Shown here: one piece after another, positions 44,994 through 58,424 of the stretch
Layout of the letters: the number at the start of each line of letters is the position of its first letter
Position numbering within the stretch: position 1 is the stretch's first letter
Source: Chrysomallon squamiferum
Taxonomy: Eukaryota; Mollusca; Gastropoda; Neomphalida; Peltospiridae
NCBI GenBank assembly: GCA_012295275.1
Contig: CM022676.1
Location: 12,225,660-12,287,659 of the forward strand
Length of the DNA stretch: 62,000 bases
Reading direction: 5' to 3'
The notes under the pieces: generated by a model
Told to the model about the DNA's origin: nothing
What the model saw: the letters and a program-made list of their open reading frames with translations, nothing else
Databases searched by the model: none
Program-made: the position numbers and the translations under genes

Positions 44994-45005
44994 AATAATA
45001 ATAAT
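44932..45005. repeat. AAC then AAT microsatellite upstream of gene C
   Basis: About 20 AAC units and a few AAT units. The corresponding place in C2 (58300-58425) has convergent AAT/ATT arrays instead. Confidence 0.9.
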
Positions 45006-45407
45006 GTCAGTTATTCAAGATGACGTGGTATGATGCCGGTCAGTGATTACAAATATTTAAACATATATTTTTCATAATGCAATCAATTCTCATGGATTAC
45101 TACACGTAGTTTGTTCAAATATATCATATAAGCAATGCCTTGTAAAAACAGGCGTCAGGTTATTGAGTACAAATTGTTGCAAAGGTTGAAATCGTTTTTT
45201 TTTTTTTTTTTTTTTTTTTTTATTTTATTTTCGTAGCTTTGACGTCATATCACATCATTTCGTACCCATTTCGTACTGTAATATTATTCATGCACCATTG
45301 GTCCATTTAAAAAAAGAAAAAGGAAAAATGTTTCTTAATTTGAAATTAATTTTATAAATTTCTGTTTTTCTCTTGCAGAAGTGATATTTATTGCCTAACA
45401 GAATTAA

Positions 45408-48400
45408 ATGGGTGTACAGATAAACTGCGTTTTCATTCTTTCTGTGTTTGTCATGTTGCTGACAACTTCTGAAGGTAATGTAATTAAACATTTCTAAACC
45501 TTATTGAAAATAAAATTAATTTCATAACGAAATGTATGAGTAATAGTTAATTATTTAAGTAACAAAATACAATCATTTGCACACTAGGACTATTTAAGAT
45601 ATATAAAGCATGAGTACAATTTTTAAACAACATCAAGTGTTTTATAAAGGAAATAATGACATTTGGCTAAAATATGTCACTTGGAAATCTGCACTCAAAT
45701 ATTCTAGAATTATACCCAGAAAATTCTATACTGGGTCAGAGCCAAATCTCTTTCTCTAATTGAGTACATATGTACAAAAAGTGGCTCAGGATTGAATATT
45801 CAAACAGCAGAAAAATCATCTAAAACATGACAACTTACAGCTGCATTCCTGTTTGAAATTATCGAAAAACGGCAGTTTGCATATTCTAGAGAATGTGATT
45901 GTTGTACCAATCCTATTTTTGAATACAGATTATAACAATGGGTCGAACTAGTAAAATATTAACAAAAAGATGTTTATACTATTACACTCCCATAATATTT
46001 ACTTTATGTATTTTTTTTAATTTTTTTAATTTATTAATATTATTATTAATATTAATCAATATTTATCTCCCACAAAAACAAACACATCATGCCACAACTA
46101 ACTTAACAGATCTGTACTAATATAAAGTATGGTATATTAAATGTACAAGACAAATTCCGAGATCATATAACGAAAACTGTTAATTTGTATTATTTTTTTT
46201 TCTTTAATAGTATTTCCTTTCTTTCAGTGTCTTCATCTTTGGAGACGGTATTATTGTTATGTTTTTGTTAATGTTGTTTATTTATTTATTTATTTTATTG
46301 ATTTCTGAGATCTCATTTTTTCTAACATACGGGTCACAACTTATGCGCGTAAACCGTTCGCGGTTCTGCGAAAACTCCAGCTAATTACCTTATTACCCTT
46401 CCTTTTTATTTCTACTGTGAAAGGGTATAAAAATGAGTGAAAAAGTGGGATCAAATAAGAAACCAAAAACATATCACTTGTATTGGGGATCGGAGCAGGA
46501 ATTTTTTTCCACAATGTTAAATTCGAAATAAGTTTGTGTGGTGTGTCAATTTAAGATCTTTTGGACTGTTCGGAAAGAAAGTACAACACTAACTACTCTC
46601 CGAAAAGTGAGCTAAGGGAGATAATAGGAAGATACAAAAAGTATAGCTGTCTGGACAACAGTCATTTTTCTCACACCTGACTTCAACATCGAAGACAGCC
46701 ACCGAAGAATCCTTCAGCGTGATTCATTCCATCATCGACCACAGCAAGCCTTACAGGATAGAGAGATGATAAGAAAAGCATTTGTTGAAGCAGCTGACTC
46801 ATTGTTTCAGGAGAAACCGGAAATATTATTTTTAATCATAGCTCTCGAACTATCAAGAAGCACAGTTACATGATAAATACATACAGACACAGTCTTTTTG
46901 ATTTCATTTATTAAAATCTAGCTCCAGTTCACAAAATTGCAAAAGACTTTCAAAGTCTATTGGATTTGTTAAACATTTGCTTTCACATTTGATTGGCATG
47001 GTCACCAAGGAAACCTTTCTAAACTTAAAAAAAACACGTAAGTGGATACAGCTACAGTATTCCTGGTTTCAGTGTTACACAAAGAATTTTCATAACAACA
47101 ACAAAAACAAATTTTAGTTGTTTTTTTATTTTACACAGGTGCAATACAAATGAATCTTACAGGTGGAAAAGCTTTCAAAAAACGCCCTCTCAACCTCACC
47201 TGTGAGGTAGTAAGTGGCTCAGTGAGTGGTGCTCTAGAGTTTAGCAATCCTCAACAATTCGTTGTTGTCCAGTGTGATAACTCATTTGACATAAACAACT
47301 GTGACATACAGATCACAGGCTATTCAGTTATTGCATCCACCAGTAACACATACACATTATCTGTTGCAAGCTTCGATCCCAAACTTGATGAAGGAACTTG
47401 GACATGTACCGATGCAGCTGCTGATACGATTGCTGCCAGATTAAATGTTACATTGTCAGGTCAGTTTAGGCATTGTTGTCTTTCGTAGTTTGTTATCATT
47501 CTCATAATGCATTATAGCAGAAGATAAAAAACCTTTTAATTTATTATTGTTTTTGGATACTCACAATTTTTGTGCTGTAAATGTACTGAATTAATGTTAC
47601 TGAAGACTTTTAAACTGCATGTTTCACTTGTAGGTAGATGCTTGGCTTAGTGGTATATAATGTGTACCTGTAACTGTGTGAAAGAATTGTCCAAAGATAC
47701 ATCTTTATATCAGTTACGTACAAATTGCGACTGGTTTTTCTTTATGATGCTTGTAATTTCTATAGCTCCCTATTTCAAATAGTTTAAAGATATGTACTGT
47801 ATACAAATATATTATTAATTATTATAAAACAGTCCAATAGTTCCTTTCTTTAGAAGCCCCTCAAATGAGTAGCAGTGTATTGACACTTTCCGAATCCCAA
47901 TCCTTTTCAAGCGATGTAGCACTTAGATCAGCGGACAGCATTTCTGAAAATTATTATTCCACTGCTAAAGTGGACTGTCATACTAATTTGGATTTGTGTT
48001 CTGTTCCATGTAATCTTTGACTTCAATAACCTGCTAGGCTCCTTAATGGTTTTTACTAAAAGCTTTAGTGAGTTTAGGTCCAAAACGGATGAACATGCTT
48101 TATTCCAAACCTTATCTAAGTTAAATTCACTTCAGTATGAATATTCATACATAGTGGACCAACCAAAAAGCAGTTTCGAGAAGCCTATGAAACTCGACAA
48201 AATATTTACTTACAAATAAATCTGTATTTATGTCTCTCAGTCACATCCAGTATAAAGATTAATTGTTTTGTAAATAAGAAATTTGAGATTTTTCAACAAA
48301 TTTAAAGACGTAGTTTTCTATTTTTGAGTCAGAAGCAGTATATAGACTGATATCATTAAAAAATCAGATAATTAATGTCACAGAGTAGAGAAATTTGTGA

Positions 48401-48844
48401 TTTTCTAAATTAATTTTTAAGCAAATTAACTTTCGTCATTTTCTGTTTATTTTAGAAGCAGCATTAACAAGCGGAAGTGATATTGAATCTTTGCCTATAT
48501 TTCTTCTTATAATCACGTAATATTTTATTTATTTTTATTTTTGTTTTATTTTTTGTTGATGAATTTAGCATTGCTTTTGTGTTGTTTTATATCTGTGTTT
48601 GAATACATAAACTGATTTAAATAAATACATTAATGTATATATATTATTGTGTTTGTGCATATATTATATATGTGTGTGTTTGTAAGGTTCTACCTGACCT
48701 ATCTCTGTCTTTGTTTATGTCTGTCAAAGATCGTCGTGTTTTTCTATTCTTAATTGTACTTGAAAGTTTCAGCTGCTGACTTTATTTCTTATTTTATCTT
48801 TCTTCAGATTTATCAGCTTTTTAGTAATGACTGGTTTAATGTAG
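45408..48844 (+). CDS. Gene C: single-domain Ig-like surface protein, type III
   Basis: Coding exons: 45408-45474, 47139-47459, 48456-48516, 48808-48844. The total of 486 nt is in frame, 161 residues. The signal peptide is MGVQINCVFILSVFVMLLTT then SEG. The Ig exon (321 bp, phase 1-1) carries NLTCEVVSGSVSG, VVQCDNSF, NNCDIQI and DEGTWTCTD. That is four cysteines, the last in an EGTWxC ending, with no classical C-strand Trp. The linker ALTSGSDIES precedes the hydrophobic tail LPIFLLIT-FISFLVMTGLM, a good GPI-signal shape with an SGS attachment candidate. TCTTGCAG just before the start codon shows a spliced 5' UTR. C2 (58.9-61.4 kb) is a direct duplicate and H (50.3-52.6 kb) an inverted, diverged paralogue that is tail-to-tail with C. 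A possible alternative last exon lies at 47854-48020. Confidence 0.78.
46228..46271 (+). other. Possible orphan terminal exon inside gene C intron 1
   Basis: TTTCTTTCAG is followed by an in-phase frame VSSSLETVLLLCFC and a stop. It resembles the candidate terminal exon after gene G (VSSLLVELA at 40966). It could be spliced to the gene C signal exon or be a leftover from an earlier unit. C2 lacks it. Confidence 0.35.
46433..46875 (+). pseudogene. Decayed ZBED/hAT-type transposase-derived fragment
   Basis: From ATG 46433 a frame reads KKPKTYHLYWGSEQEFFSTM, then, after a stop, VCVVCQFKI. This resembles the start of BED-finger/GTF2IRD2-like hAT transposase proteins (aromatic/Trp, then CxxC). Further on, in shifted frames, IRKAFVEAADSLFQEKPEI and LELSRSTVT match the SxxTVxRRI region that follows in such proteins. 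Several stops and shifts are present. The 3' part is also present in C2 (59250-59430); the 5' part is not. Assignment is from memory of the family and needs a search. Confidence 0.5.
47854..48020 (+). other. Candidate alternative terminal exon of gene C
   Basis: TTTCTTTAG at 47845-47853 precedes an open frame in the phase left by the Ig exon. It gives EAPQMSSSVLTLSESQSFSS followed by about 35 more residues, including NYYSTAKVDCHTNLDL, ending at TGA 48018-48020. It is Ser-rich and hydrophilic with no membrane segment, so use of this exon would yield a secreted protein. Homologous sequence is broken by a frameshift in C2 (from 60460) and by stops in H (near 51490-51590). Selection for the frame is therefore not evident, and it may be a relic. 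Confidence 0.4.
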
Positions 48845-49280
48845 ATCTACACACAGCTGACAGACGATGATGGAGACGTATGAAATGGTTACAAAAAATT
48901 AAATTTTGTTCTTGTTTCTTTGGGTTTCTTTAACAAAGTGAATAGTTCTTTGGATTATCGATTCATCTCAGGGCTTTCCCAGCTTAAATTGATAAGGAAG
49001 TATTCCTGCAAACATTTCCTTCATCAATCAGATTTTAAAGAAAAATAAGATGTGTTCAGGATATTGAAACTAGCGTCTATTAAAAAGGAATTCATCGGAT
49101 GTCTTTGTTCTTTCTATTTTCTAATATCTGAAATGCATTTTTCTTTTTGTTTCACCGTTAATCTGTTAATCTTAGTGAACCAGTTATCAAATATTCCAGT
49201 TATCAGACATACTATTGTAATAGAAAAGTAAACAATAAAATTTACAAACGACATAAACAGTGGAACTCGTAAAAAAACAC

Positions 49281-49334
<54 letters not shown>

Positions 49335-50122
49335 CAAAGTGTCAACACTAACCATTTATAACCATTTGTATATCAAACAAGAAAAAAAAATTCGTAATAG
49401 CAGATGGAAAAAAGAAAGAAAGAAATAAGAAAAAAGAAAGAAAAAAAGGAATGATGCAATAAGTGAAGCTTTAAATACTGATTAAAGTGAAACTGTTAAT
49501 TCTTCACATACGGATATGTGTGTCTGTGTGTGTCTGTGTGTGCGTGTCTCTCTCTCTCTCTCTCAATCTCTCTCTCTATATATGCAGAAATATAGTCATA
49601 GATACGTGTGTGTATGTCAGTATTTGAATTTGTTAGTAGTAGTAGCATAACTAATAATAATAATAATAATTAAATAAAAATGTTTTATGATTTAATTAAC
49701 ATGTACTGTGTTCAAAGATGAAACATAATTCTAGCTTCTAAATGTACAAGTTTTTATTTCTGTGATGCAGTCAAGTTTACTCGAAAGATATCGCAAATCA
49801 GACTATTCCTTTCGGTAATTCTAATGTTAATATTACTGCTTCGAAACTTTCCTTATTCTAACCAGAATTTTACAAAGACGCACATTATTTGCTAAATTAT
49901 TTATAAAGAAAAAACCCACTATAATGATTATACAAGTAACAATAATGCATGCTTTTCTCTAGATAACAAACATTTTATCACTGCTGAGAAATAAAATAAT
50001 AATAAATATACAACAGTTTTACATTCCACTTTCAAACACAATCCACTCTTTTAGTGTTTTGTAATCATATTCTATAACCAAGGTAAAATTAACAACTAGC
50101 AGACACAATAACCTCAATTAGA

Positions 50123-50162
<40 letters not shown>

Positions 50163-50256
50163 CGTTGACAGCAGTTATTCTGACATTTTCACACAATATA
50201 TAATTAAGGTAATCTAAGGAAAAGTTATACAATTTCTTCTCGAAATAATTTTAACA

Positions 50257-50308
<52 letters not shown>

Positions 50309-50323
50309 CAAAAAAAACAATAA
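48845..50323. other. Non-genic region between convergent genes C and H
   Basis: Holds the gene C 3' flank (shared with C2 to the window end), an AAT array at 49283-49330, TG/TC tracts at 49518-49565, a TA tract at 50127-50160 and an AAT array at 50258-50306. No gene seen. Confidence 0.6.
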
Positions 50324-50573
50324 TCATAATAATAATGAATACAAAGCCCACCACAGAAACAAATATATATAATTTAGTTTGTTTAAGTGTTTGATACTTC
50401 TGATCACTAAAGTGTTGATAAACCTGAAGAAAAATAAAATAAAAATAAAAGAGCATGAAATGAAACAGAAGTACAAGTAATAACAGATAAAGAACAGTTA
50501 CAAAGAGATTTAGCCAGCAACACAGATATATATATATACTCACACACACATACATACATATAGAAGAACATAT

Positions 50574-50632
<59 letters not shown>

Positions 50633-52645
50633 CATGAACACAAATTCAAGAGTAGATAAACTAGAAAAAAATCTCAATTAGAAGATTCCTTACATGAATA
50701 TAAAATGAAACATATCTGAAGATAAAGAATCACTTCCACTTATTTCTTCTAAAATACAGAAAATGTAGAGAACTATAATTATGTTCAATTTATTGAAATA
50801 ATAATTTTACAAAAACACAAATTGTTTCATCTATGTCATTAATTAAATGAATTCACAAAGTTATTAATTTATATACAGCTTACGACTCAAACATAAACAG
50901 AAATTTCTCTTCAGTAAAATACAGGCATGTGGAAAATGCTTATTCGTTTTTATTAAGCGTATTAATATTTATACTGCAGTGGAAATTAGGATATAATTTA
51001 CATAACTCAGCACTTATAAATAAATATTGTCAAAATCACCGTACAAATTTACAACGTTTATTCACATCACACTAGTACCTAAAACAAACGTAAATTAATG
51101 TGGTCAGGATCTACTACAGCAAGTTTCGCAGCTTTATCCTAAAATGCAATTGCAAACATATCTAGTTTATTAATGGATGCAAAAATAGTAAATGTTTTGC
51201 AGGTCCTAAATGTCATTAAAAAAACCCCTATATTTATGTTTTACAAAATACTGCACTTGAAAACCAAATAAACCATCTTTCAGACTTCAGAGGTCTGCTA
51301 AAACGTGGAGTTTACAAAACATAAATATGCCTGGAATCATGTTGAATGTCTGAACTATCAAATTGTGTGCGAAATAGCTTGAACTCGCACAGTTTAATGG
51401 TTAAGCTCATGGATACAGCATTTTGTGGGCTCTATTTAAAAATATTTCAAAAAGCTGCCACACAACAATAAAATTAATTATTTGCCAGGAAACAAATCCA
51501 AATCAGTATCACTGTCTACTTCAGTAGTGGAATAATAATTTCAGAAACTGCTGTCTGCGTCAACGTTAAGAAGGTGTCTGCTGATCTAAGGGACATTCAA
51601 AACTAATTGGGATTCATATTAATAGCTGCACATAATGATTCAAAGATTTGTGTTAGAGAACTCATTCAACATTTTAAAAGAGACATCATTTCTACTGCAC
51701 TTGCTATTTAACACTTAGGCAAGGATCTGCCTGGGAGTGAAATATGCAGTTTAAATGTATACATAAACATTAACCAACTGCATTTACTATATAAATAGTG
51801 TGAACATCCTTAGAAAATAAGAAAGTATTTTTGGCTGTAAGACTTTGTGTAAATTGTAACAGAAACTATGAAAGGCAAAACTGACCTGATAACAGAACAT
51901 TTACTGAGCCTTTAATTGTATCAGGAGCGAAATCGGAACACCCCCAAGTTCCCTCATCATGTTCAGGATTGAAGCTATGAATAGATAGTGTGTATGTTTT
52001 ACTGGTGGATGCAGTAACTGAATATCCTTTGATCTGTGTATCACAGCTGCTGATATCAAATGATTTATCACACTGAACAACAGCGAGTTGTTGAGGATTG
52101 GTAAACTCTAGAGCACCACTCACTGAGCCACTTACTACTTCACAAGTGAGGCTGAGAGGACGTTTTCTGAAAGCTTTTCCACCTGTAAGTTTCATTTGTG
52201 TTACACCTGTAACAAATAAAAAACAAATAAAATTTGTTTTATTGTTGTAATTAAAATTCTTTGTGTAACACTGAAACCAGGAATACTGTAGCTACTTGTG
52301 TCTTTTTATTACGTTTAGAAAGGTTTCCTTAGTAACCATACCAGACACATATCAAAACAAATTGAAACTTAAAAACTGGGTCAGCATGTTTTCCTTAATG
52401 TTCCTGATAAGTGAGATGTACTGACTTCCTTTTATTGTAGATAATTTACCATTTTGTTGTGCTATTAAAAATAACAACAATAATAGTAAATGAAAAATTA
52501 TTTTAAAAATAAAATGAGTAATAATTTCGTACCGAATTGTATTATGTCTAAACTTATTTTCTAATTTAAATATATTACCTTCAGCAAATATCAGTAAAAT
52601 GATAAAAAGATGAAAGAAGAAGATCCAATTCAATTGTAAAGTCAT
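50324..52645 (-). CDS. Gene H: single-domain Ig-like protein, type III, extended tail
   Basis: Coding exons in gene order: 52579-52645, 51886-52206, 50694-50748, 50324-50423. The total of 543 nt is in frame, 180 residues. The signal peptide begins MTLQLNWIFFFHLFIILLIF then AEG. The Ig exon (321 bp) is close to gene C: SLTCEVVSGSVSG, VVQCDKSF, SSCDTQI, DEGTWGCSD. The linker is EEISGSDSLSS, then a hydrophobic tail MFHFIFM-FINTLVI. Unlike gene C, the stop at the end of the tail is missing. The frame runs through RSIKHLNKLN and a second hydrophobic stretch (YIYLFLWWALYSLLL), ending at a TGA inside an ATT microsatellite. The extension may abolish GPI anchoring or create a hairpin membrane anchor. 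A GA repeat lies at 50577-50630 between the last two exons. Confidence 0.7.
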
Positions 52646-54371
52646 TGAATATTAAATCTGAAAAGTAAAAATAAATATTTCAGTAGATATTCATAATTAA
52701 TTATTAATGGAACCCTTTAGCAACTTAAAACTTGCCTCTGGAATATATGGGTGCCACACAATTCTTTGGGGGTTTTGGGTTATGAAAAAAAATAAATAAA
52801 AATAAACCACCAAAAAACAACAACAATCGGATGAAATTTGTTTTATTAACTGAAGAGTCACATAGCAATATTCAGCTTTTTGATTAGTATGATTTAATCT
52901 TATTACTGATGATTTTATGTTCGCATGTTTTACCAGATTGACATTTACAGATGTTTTCAGTATAACAATGTATGATGTACGTTGGATAAATTTCAACAAA
53001 TCAGAAAGAAAAACAACTACAATTACTTTGAATGTAACAACTGTATCTATATCAATTGATAGATAAAATTACTTCAGTAGGTCAGAAGGGTTAGGCCTGA
53101 ATGAAACCAACAGCAATGTGTTACTTTCTTGTTACAACTTTTTAATGATTTTTAATTCTCAGGATCTATATCCACCATCAGGCAACAACATAACGAAAGA
53201 GAAAAAGATTATTAAATTTATATTTTAAAATAATGATAATTTATGAACTACATTTATGAAAAGGGAAATTGTATACAAAAGTTGTAATTAAATCAAAGTC
53301 CATAAAGTTCACGTTAAGAAATTGTGATTAATGTTTGTTTTGCACAAGATTTGACTTTATCTGCTTTGCCTTGAAGCTTTTCCTCATTAATGCACAGCAT
53401 TTGATAATTTTCACTGAGGCATTTGTCCAAACAAAATCTGAGTTAGGCGCATTGTCATCCAGATAATAGACAACTCGTCTTTTCGTGAATCATTTAAACC
53501 GTTCCAAGAAGTGATTAGAATGAAGCAAAAGTTTATGCTTACATCAAGAAACGATGCTGTTCTGTTCTATGAAAGAGGAAGGCAACAAAGAGCTTTTTCT
53601 GTAAATATGAGTTCTGGTAACAGAAGTATGATGCAGGTGATATTGATCTGATGTCCATGCAGCTAGCTGTAAGAGGATTCAAACAATACTTTGAATAGCA
53701 TGGATGGCAGATTCTCTTTCCAGATTTCTGGGCAATAAACTAAGAACCAAACACAAATAAGAAATTGATATATTCATCAGATAATCATGCGGTCCATTTT
53801 AACTGTTACGATGTAAATTCGTAAGTATATGTTTTTATGCTTAAAATATAAGTTAAAGGATTTCGAAACATTATTTGCGGACGATATTTCACCCTAAATT
53901 GTCAATATTGTGCAAAACCAAATTTAAGAAAAAGTAGCGACCTCGACAATTTAACATACCGGTTTCTTAAATCTCGGACGAAGGAGGTGATCTTTTATTT
54001 GTCTCTAAATATTTTTGATATTAATCATTGATGAAATGAATTTTCGCAGTATGGAATATTTCCGTCCCTTTGTTAAAAACAAATCGATTTTCGTTTAATA
54101 TCTTTATGAACGCAGTTATGTTCAGTCTTTATTTTCCCAAAGTAGTTATATCATGTTAACACTGCACTGTGTTTAATTAATAAAAAATAAATAAACAGAC
54201 AGATAAATAAAAAGAGTACTGAACACAATTGGGCTGATATATTTCTGACGATTTGAAAATGATAAAAACGGCTAGAATCCAAGAGTTCAGCTACAGATTT
54301 ATAATTCTTTCCATGAAAAACACCGAAAAATATATTAACAAATCTTCTCGCTCGCTCAGAAATAAAAATAA

Positions 54372-54417
<46 letters not shown>

Positions 54418-57240
54418 TCAGTAGCATTAAAAAATAAATGTTGTTTAATCCAAGTATATTTTTACAAATAATAATAAAAACAAAAAATTGGTAAAATATT
54501 TTTTATTAACGGCGTGCTATTTAAAAGCTCGAAGGATTAACTCTCGTTGAAATGAAGACAAATTCTTGTTCTTCCGAAACTCGCAGTAAAAAACAACAAC
54601 AGTAACCAAAAAACAAGAACAAAGGAACAAACAAGAAGAAGACAAAGAAAGCAACAATAACGTAGTAACTACTTACAAAGTAGAATTCCGTATAGTTATG
54701 TTCAGGTTAATATTTGTGACAGCAAAATTCTTGTGATAATGTGTCAGTAATCGGCCATAGAAACATAAATGTTTTTATAATGACGCCACCTTTAACGAAT
54801 TATGATTCCGAACTGCTGCTCACATTTATTTTTGTTTAAATTTTTATTATAATTTTATTTTATGTTCAATCATATATATGTTAAAGTAGTTATGTGACAA
54901 TAATAATAATAATAATAAAAATAAGAATAAGAAGAATAATAATAATGAAAACAATAAAATCAATAGCAACAACAACAACAACAACAAAAAGAACAACAAT
55001 AATAATTCCCGTTTTGCGAAAGTATTTTCGGGAGAAAATTAAAAATACTTCTCGAACAGAAAATGGAAACATTCCAAAGGAAAGCAATGGGGAAATGTGT
55101 ACAAAGTGGATATAAATGTTTTTGTTCTGGAAATTCTAAAAGCGGAGAACTACGACAGTAGTTTTGGGGTTGGTGCACGTCAGAAGGGTACAATAAGTAA
55201 ATATTATCATTCAGTAGTAACATAGATGCTTTATCCAACTTGGCTGACATAATATCTAATGAACTAAAGCCATTAGAAAACTGACAAACATTATTGCACA
55301 TTTTAATTATCAAAGATATTATACTGCAGGTAATAGTGAGTAGATAATGTTCTACATTAATTACCACCCTATTTCTTTTGGAACATGGTATTCAGGACTG
55401 AACTTTTGCGATGTTGCCCATTCTGCTAGTAAGTCACTTCTTCCATTTCTCATTCTTAGCCTAAATGTTCCTGCTTCTATTTGCCTAAGGCTGGTTTGTA
55501 ACAGCACTTTAGGTTGATGGTTAGTATAATGTTTTGTCATTGAAGCAACTATCTTTGTCTTCTAAGTCTGACATTGATGAATTATTTCAGTGTATAGTGC
55601 TTTTTGTTTTACACAGGACAATTTCTGACACCCTCGTGTATGCCTCCTCTTTACTTTTGTTCTTCTTTCTGAAAACATCTACACGTGCTTGGCCATTGTT
55701 TGCAGTGCAGAGGAGGCAGTACGTGGCCAATTTATAATCTCATGAAGCATTCATCTTTTCTCCTCACTTCTGCTGACCCAGTCACATGCCAGACCAGTCT
55801 GGTTTTTCTAAGTTCCTTTTCCAAATCCTTGTATATGAATGTGAATACACTGGTTTTACTCCTTTTAATATTATGCACAATATATGTATATGTATACATG
55901 CATGTAGATATATGAATGTATGTATGTATATATGTATTGGCACACTGATATATTATCTGGAGATATATTATCTGGAGTACATAGAATATAACGAATGACT
56001 ATTTTGTTTTTAAACTCAACACTGTTTAATATTATTAGAGTTCTTCATGATTATATGATGAGATAGAAAAAAGAGTTTCTCCCTTTCCATGGATGGCTCA
56101 TGTTTGTTAAAATAAAGACATTTATACAAGACATCTCATGTTTTGTAAAAGTATTCGAATTGAGCAATGAGAGAAATGGCAAATAACAGCACCAAGTGTG
56201 GGGTAAACCATCATAATTAAACTTGTCTGCTGATCTAAGCATACTAAGTTTATGGTCAGATTATCTTTCATTTTAAGTTTGATTTATTATTGTGTACATA
56301 ATTTGAATGAAGAAACAAATAAAACAAATAGCTAACTATTACTCTAGATCAGCTAGTTTCAGATAAAATGGGAACATAAAAATAGAGTATTTTAAAATGG
56401 ATGCCTAATAGGGCAAGATAATTTATCTTATTTTACATACATTTTTATTTTTTTTATTTTTTATTAATAGTATAAAATTAATAAATGAATAACATTTATG
56501 CTAATCAGTGGTATGAGCAATAATTTACTTTCATAAATATTGATTTATGATTATTATTATTAATTGGTGTGAAGCATGGTTTTTGTTTTCTTTTTTCATT
56601 TCAATTCTAATTCCTAAAACTTGAACCATTTGTGTGTGTGTGTGTGCGTGTGTCCAACTATCAATGTAACCAATGGCAAGATACAATTCAATAAATGATA
56701 AATTTATATATTTTTGATTACTAACAAAAATATAGTTATTGTAGGATAGAACAGTTTTCACTTTAATAAGGTACTTATTATTTGCATTTATGTATTTTTC
56801 AAGTTACTTATTTAGTTTAATATCTGTTCCAATTTTCAATTCTTGGGAATGGTGAGATGAGAAATAAAACAGTTAATTTCATTTAGTTTTTATATTAATT
56901 TGGATTGCAGATATACTAAATAACTGGTTACTGTTTTAAGATAACAACTTTATCCTGCTCAGATCAAAAGAACAAATCTAGTGAACATATCTTGACACTA
57001 TTAATAGCGAGTACCGGATAAATGTGTCTGTGTGCGTGTGTGATATTTTTCCTTTCTGAAAATTTGCGATGGCTTTGTTTTAATTAAATCTTTGAGAACA
57101 AAAACATGGTAGCAAAAATTAATTAAATACACTAATTAAAATTTAATAAAATTGTTATATCTATTGAGATACTATAGTATCAGAGCACCTGTTTAAAGTC
57201 TTTTGATGTCTTGGTGAAATGTGGACAAATTGTTTATTTA
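52646..57240. other. Non-genic region between gene H and the isolated Ig pseudo-exon
   Basis: I see no supportable gene. AAT arrays lie at 54374-54416 and 54899-54945, and a short GT tract at 56631-56652. Frames of 60-135 codons at 54960-55367 and 55534-55998 have no recognisable motif and no matching exon structure. The 55.4-55.8 kb segment is somewhat richer in G+C and could be an old transposon remnant, but I cannot place it in a family. Confidence 0.5.
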
Positions 57241-57250
57241 TTTATTACAG

Positions 57251-57571
57251 GCAAGGCAAAGTTCATTATGGTGGCTGACAGAGCTTTCAGATGACATCCT
57301 TACAATATTACATGTAGATTCGAAAGTGGCAGTATAAATACTACTTTAGACTTCAATCTTCCTGAATGAGCAAATATTATTCGATGTGGCCCGACGTTTG
57401 ATGTTAATACCTGTTCAAAACTGATACCTGGTTAATCAGTTGATGCATCAACTGCAACAACATACACAATATCTGCTGATCCCTTCAATCCTGATACTGA
57501 TGAGGGAATCTGGATATGTGCTGATGCAGATCCTAGTTCAGTGAAAGGCAAAGCAAACGTTACATCATCAG
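57251..57571 (+). pseudogene. Isolated type III Ig pseudo-exon
   Basis: Flanked by an acceptor (TTTATTACAG) and donor (GTGAGT) and exactly 321 nt long, the same as the Ig exons of genes C and H. The frame is kept from end to end but has three stops (TGA, TGA, TAA, at codons matching Arg, a mid-domain residue and Tyr). Still readable: NITCRFESGSI, IIRCGPTFD, TYTISADPFNP, TDEGIWICADADP. No signal exon is evident upstream. It is decayed by substitutions only, so it is an old loss. Confidence 0.8.
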
Positions 57572-58140
57572 GTGAGTTTCTTCAACTGCATCTTTCAACT
57601 TATTACCATCGAAACATGGCACTAAAACTTAAAGTGCACACATTTATTATTACAATAAGCTGTTTACCACCTGTCTGTGAATTTCTGTGTTTTCAGCTGT
57701 GTTTTCAGTTGTTAGTAATGAACTGCCACTGATAAAGAACAACAGTCAGTCCTTAGATGTGTCAGTTGTTGGAGTCTGTACATACCAAGCAGCTCAGTGT
57801 ACTTGGACTTACACAGTTGGTACATTTTGGTGAATTGATTGTAGGCTGTACAATACTAAATAATGATATTTAATACAAAATATGTTTGTTGAGAGTTCAG
57901 GAGAGATTTATAAACAAATCTAAAGAGTTTACATAATTTGACTAGTACTTGTAGATTATTTTTTTAAATTAAAATTATTCTTTATAAAATCTGATTGATA
58001 TAATATGTTTATGGTTTAATGTTTCTACTCTTTTTTTATTACATTTTTTTTCTTCATAATATTATTATTTCCTTTTAATATTTAATTTAGCCAAAAATGA
58101 GTATTCTTTGTAGGTGGGTCGAATAGGCCATACCTAAATA
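57572..58140. other. Non-genic stretch
   Basis: A-T rich with poly-T tracts. A possible exon start TTTTCAG at about 57696 gives no convincing tail. No gene seen. Confidence 0.5.
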
Positions 58141-58299
58141 GCTAACTAACCTTTACACTGAGGATCTATATTGTAAATTTATAAACTACACGTATGTCTA
58201 AATGAAAAATTTAATGTCTGTAGCCGATAAAATTAGAGCTGATAAATTATTCCATAATTTATAAGAATGAATAAGTATAAAGAACAACAAGAATAACAC

Positions 58300-58309
58300 A
58301 AATAATAAC

Positions 58310-58353
<44 letters not shown>

Positions 58354-58369
58354 TGTCAGTTATTGCGCC

Positions 58370-58424
<55 letters not shown>

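Noticed and set aside
55534-55998. Overlapping 67-76-codon frames near 55.5-56 kb as a transposon or small gene
   Set aside because: No conserved motif, leader or splice pattern was recognised on either strand.
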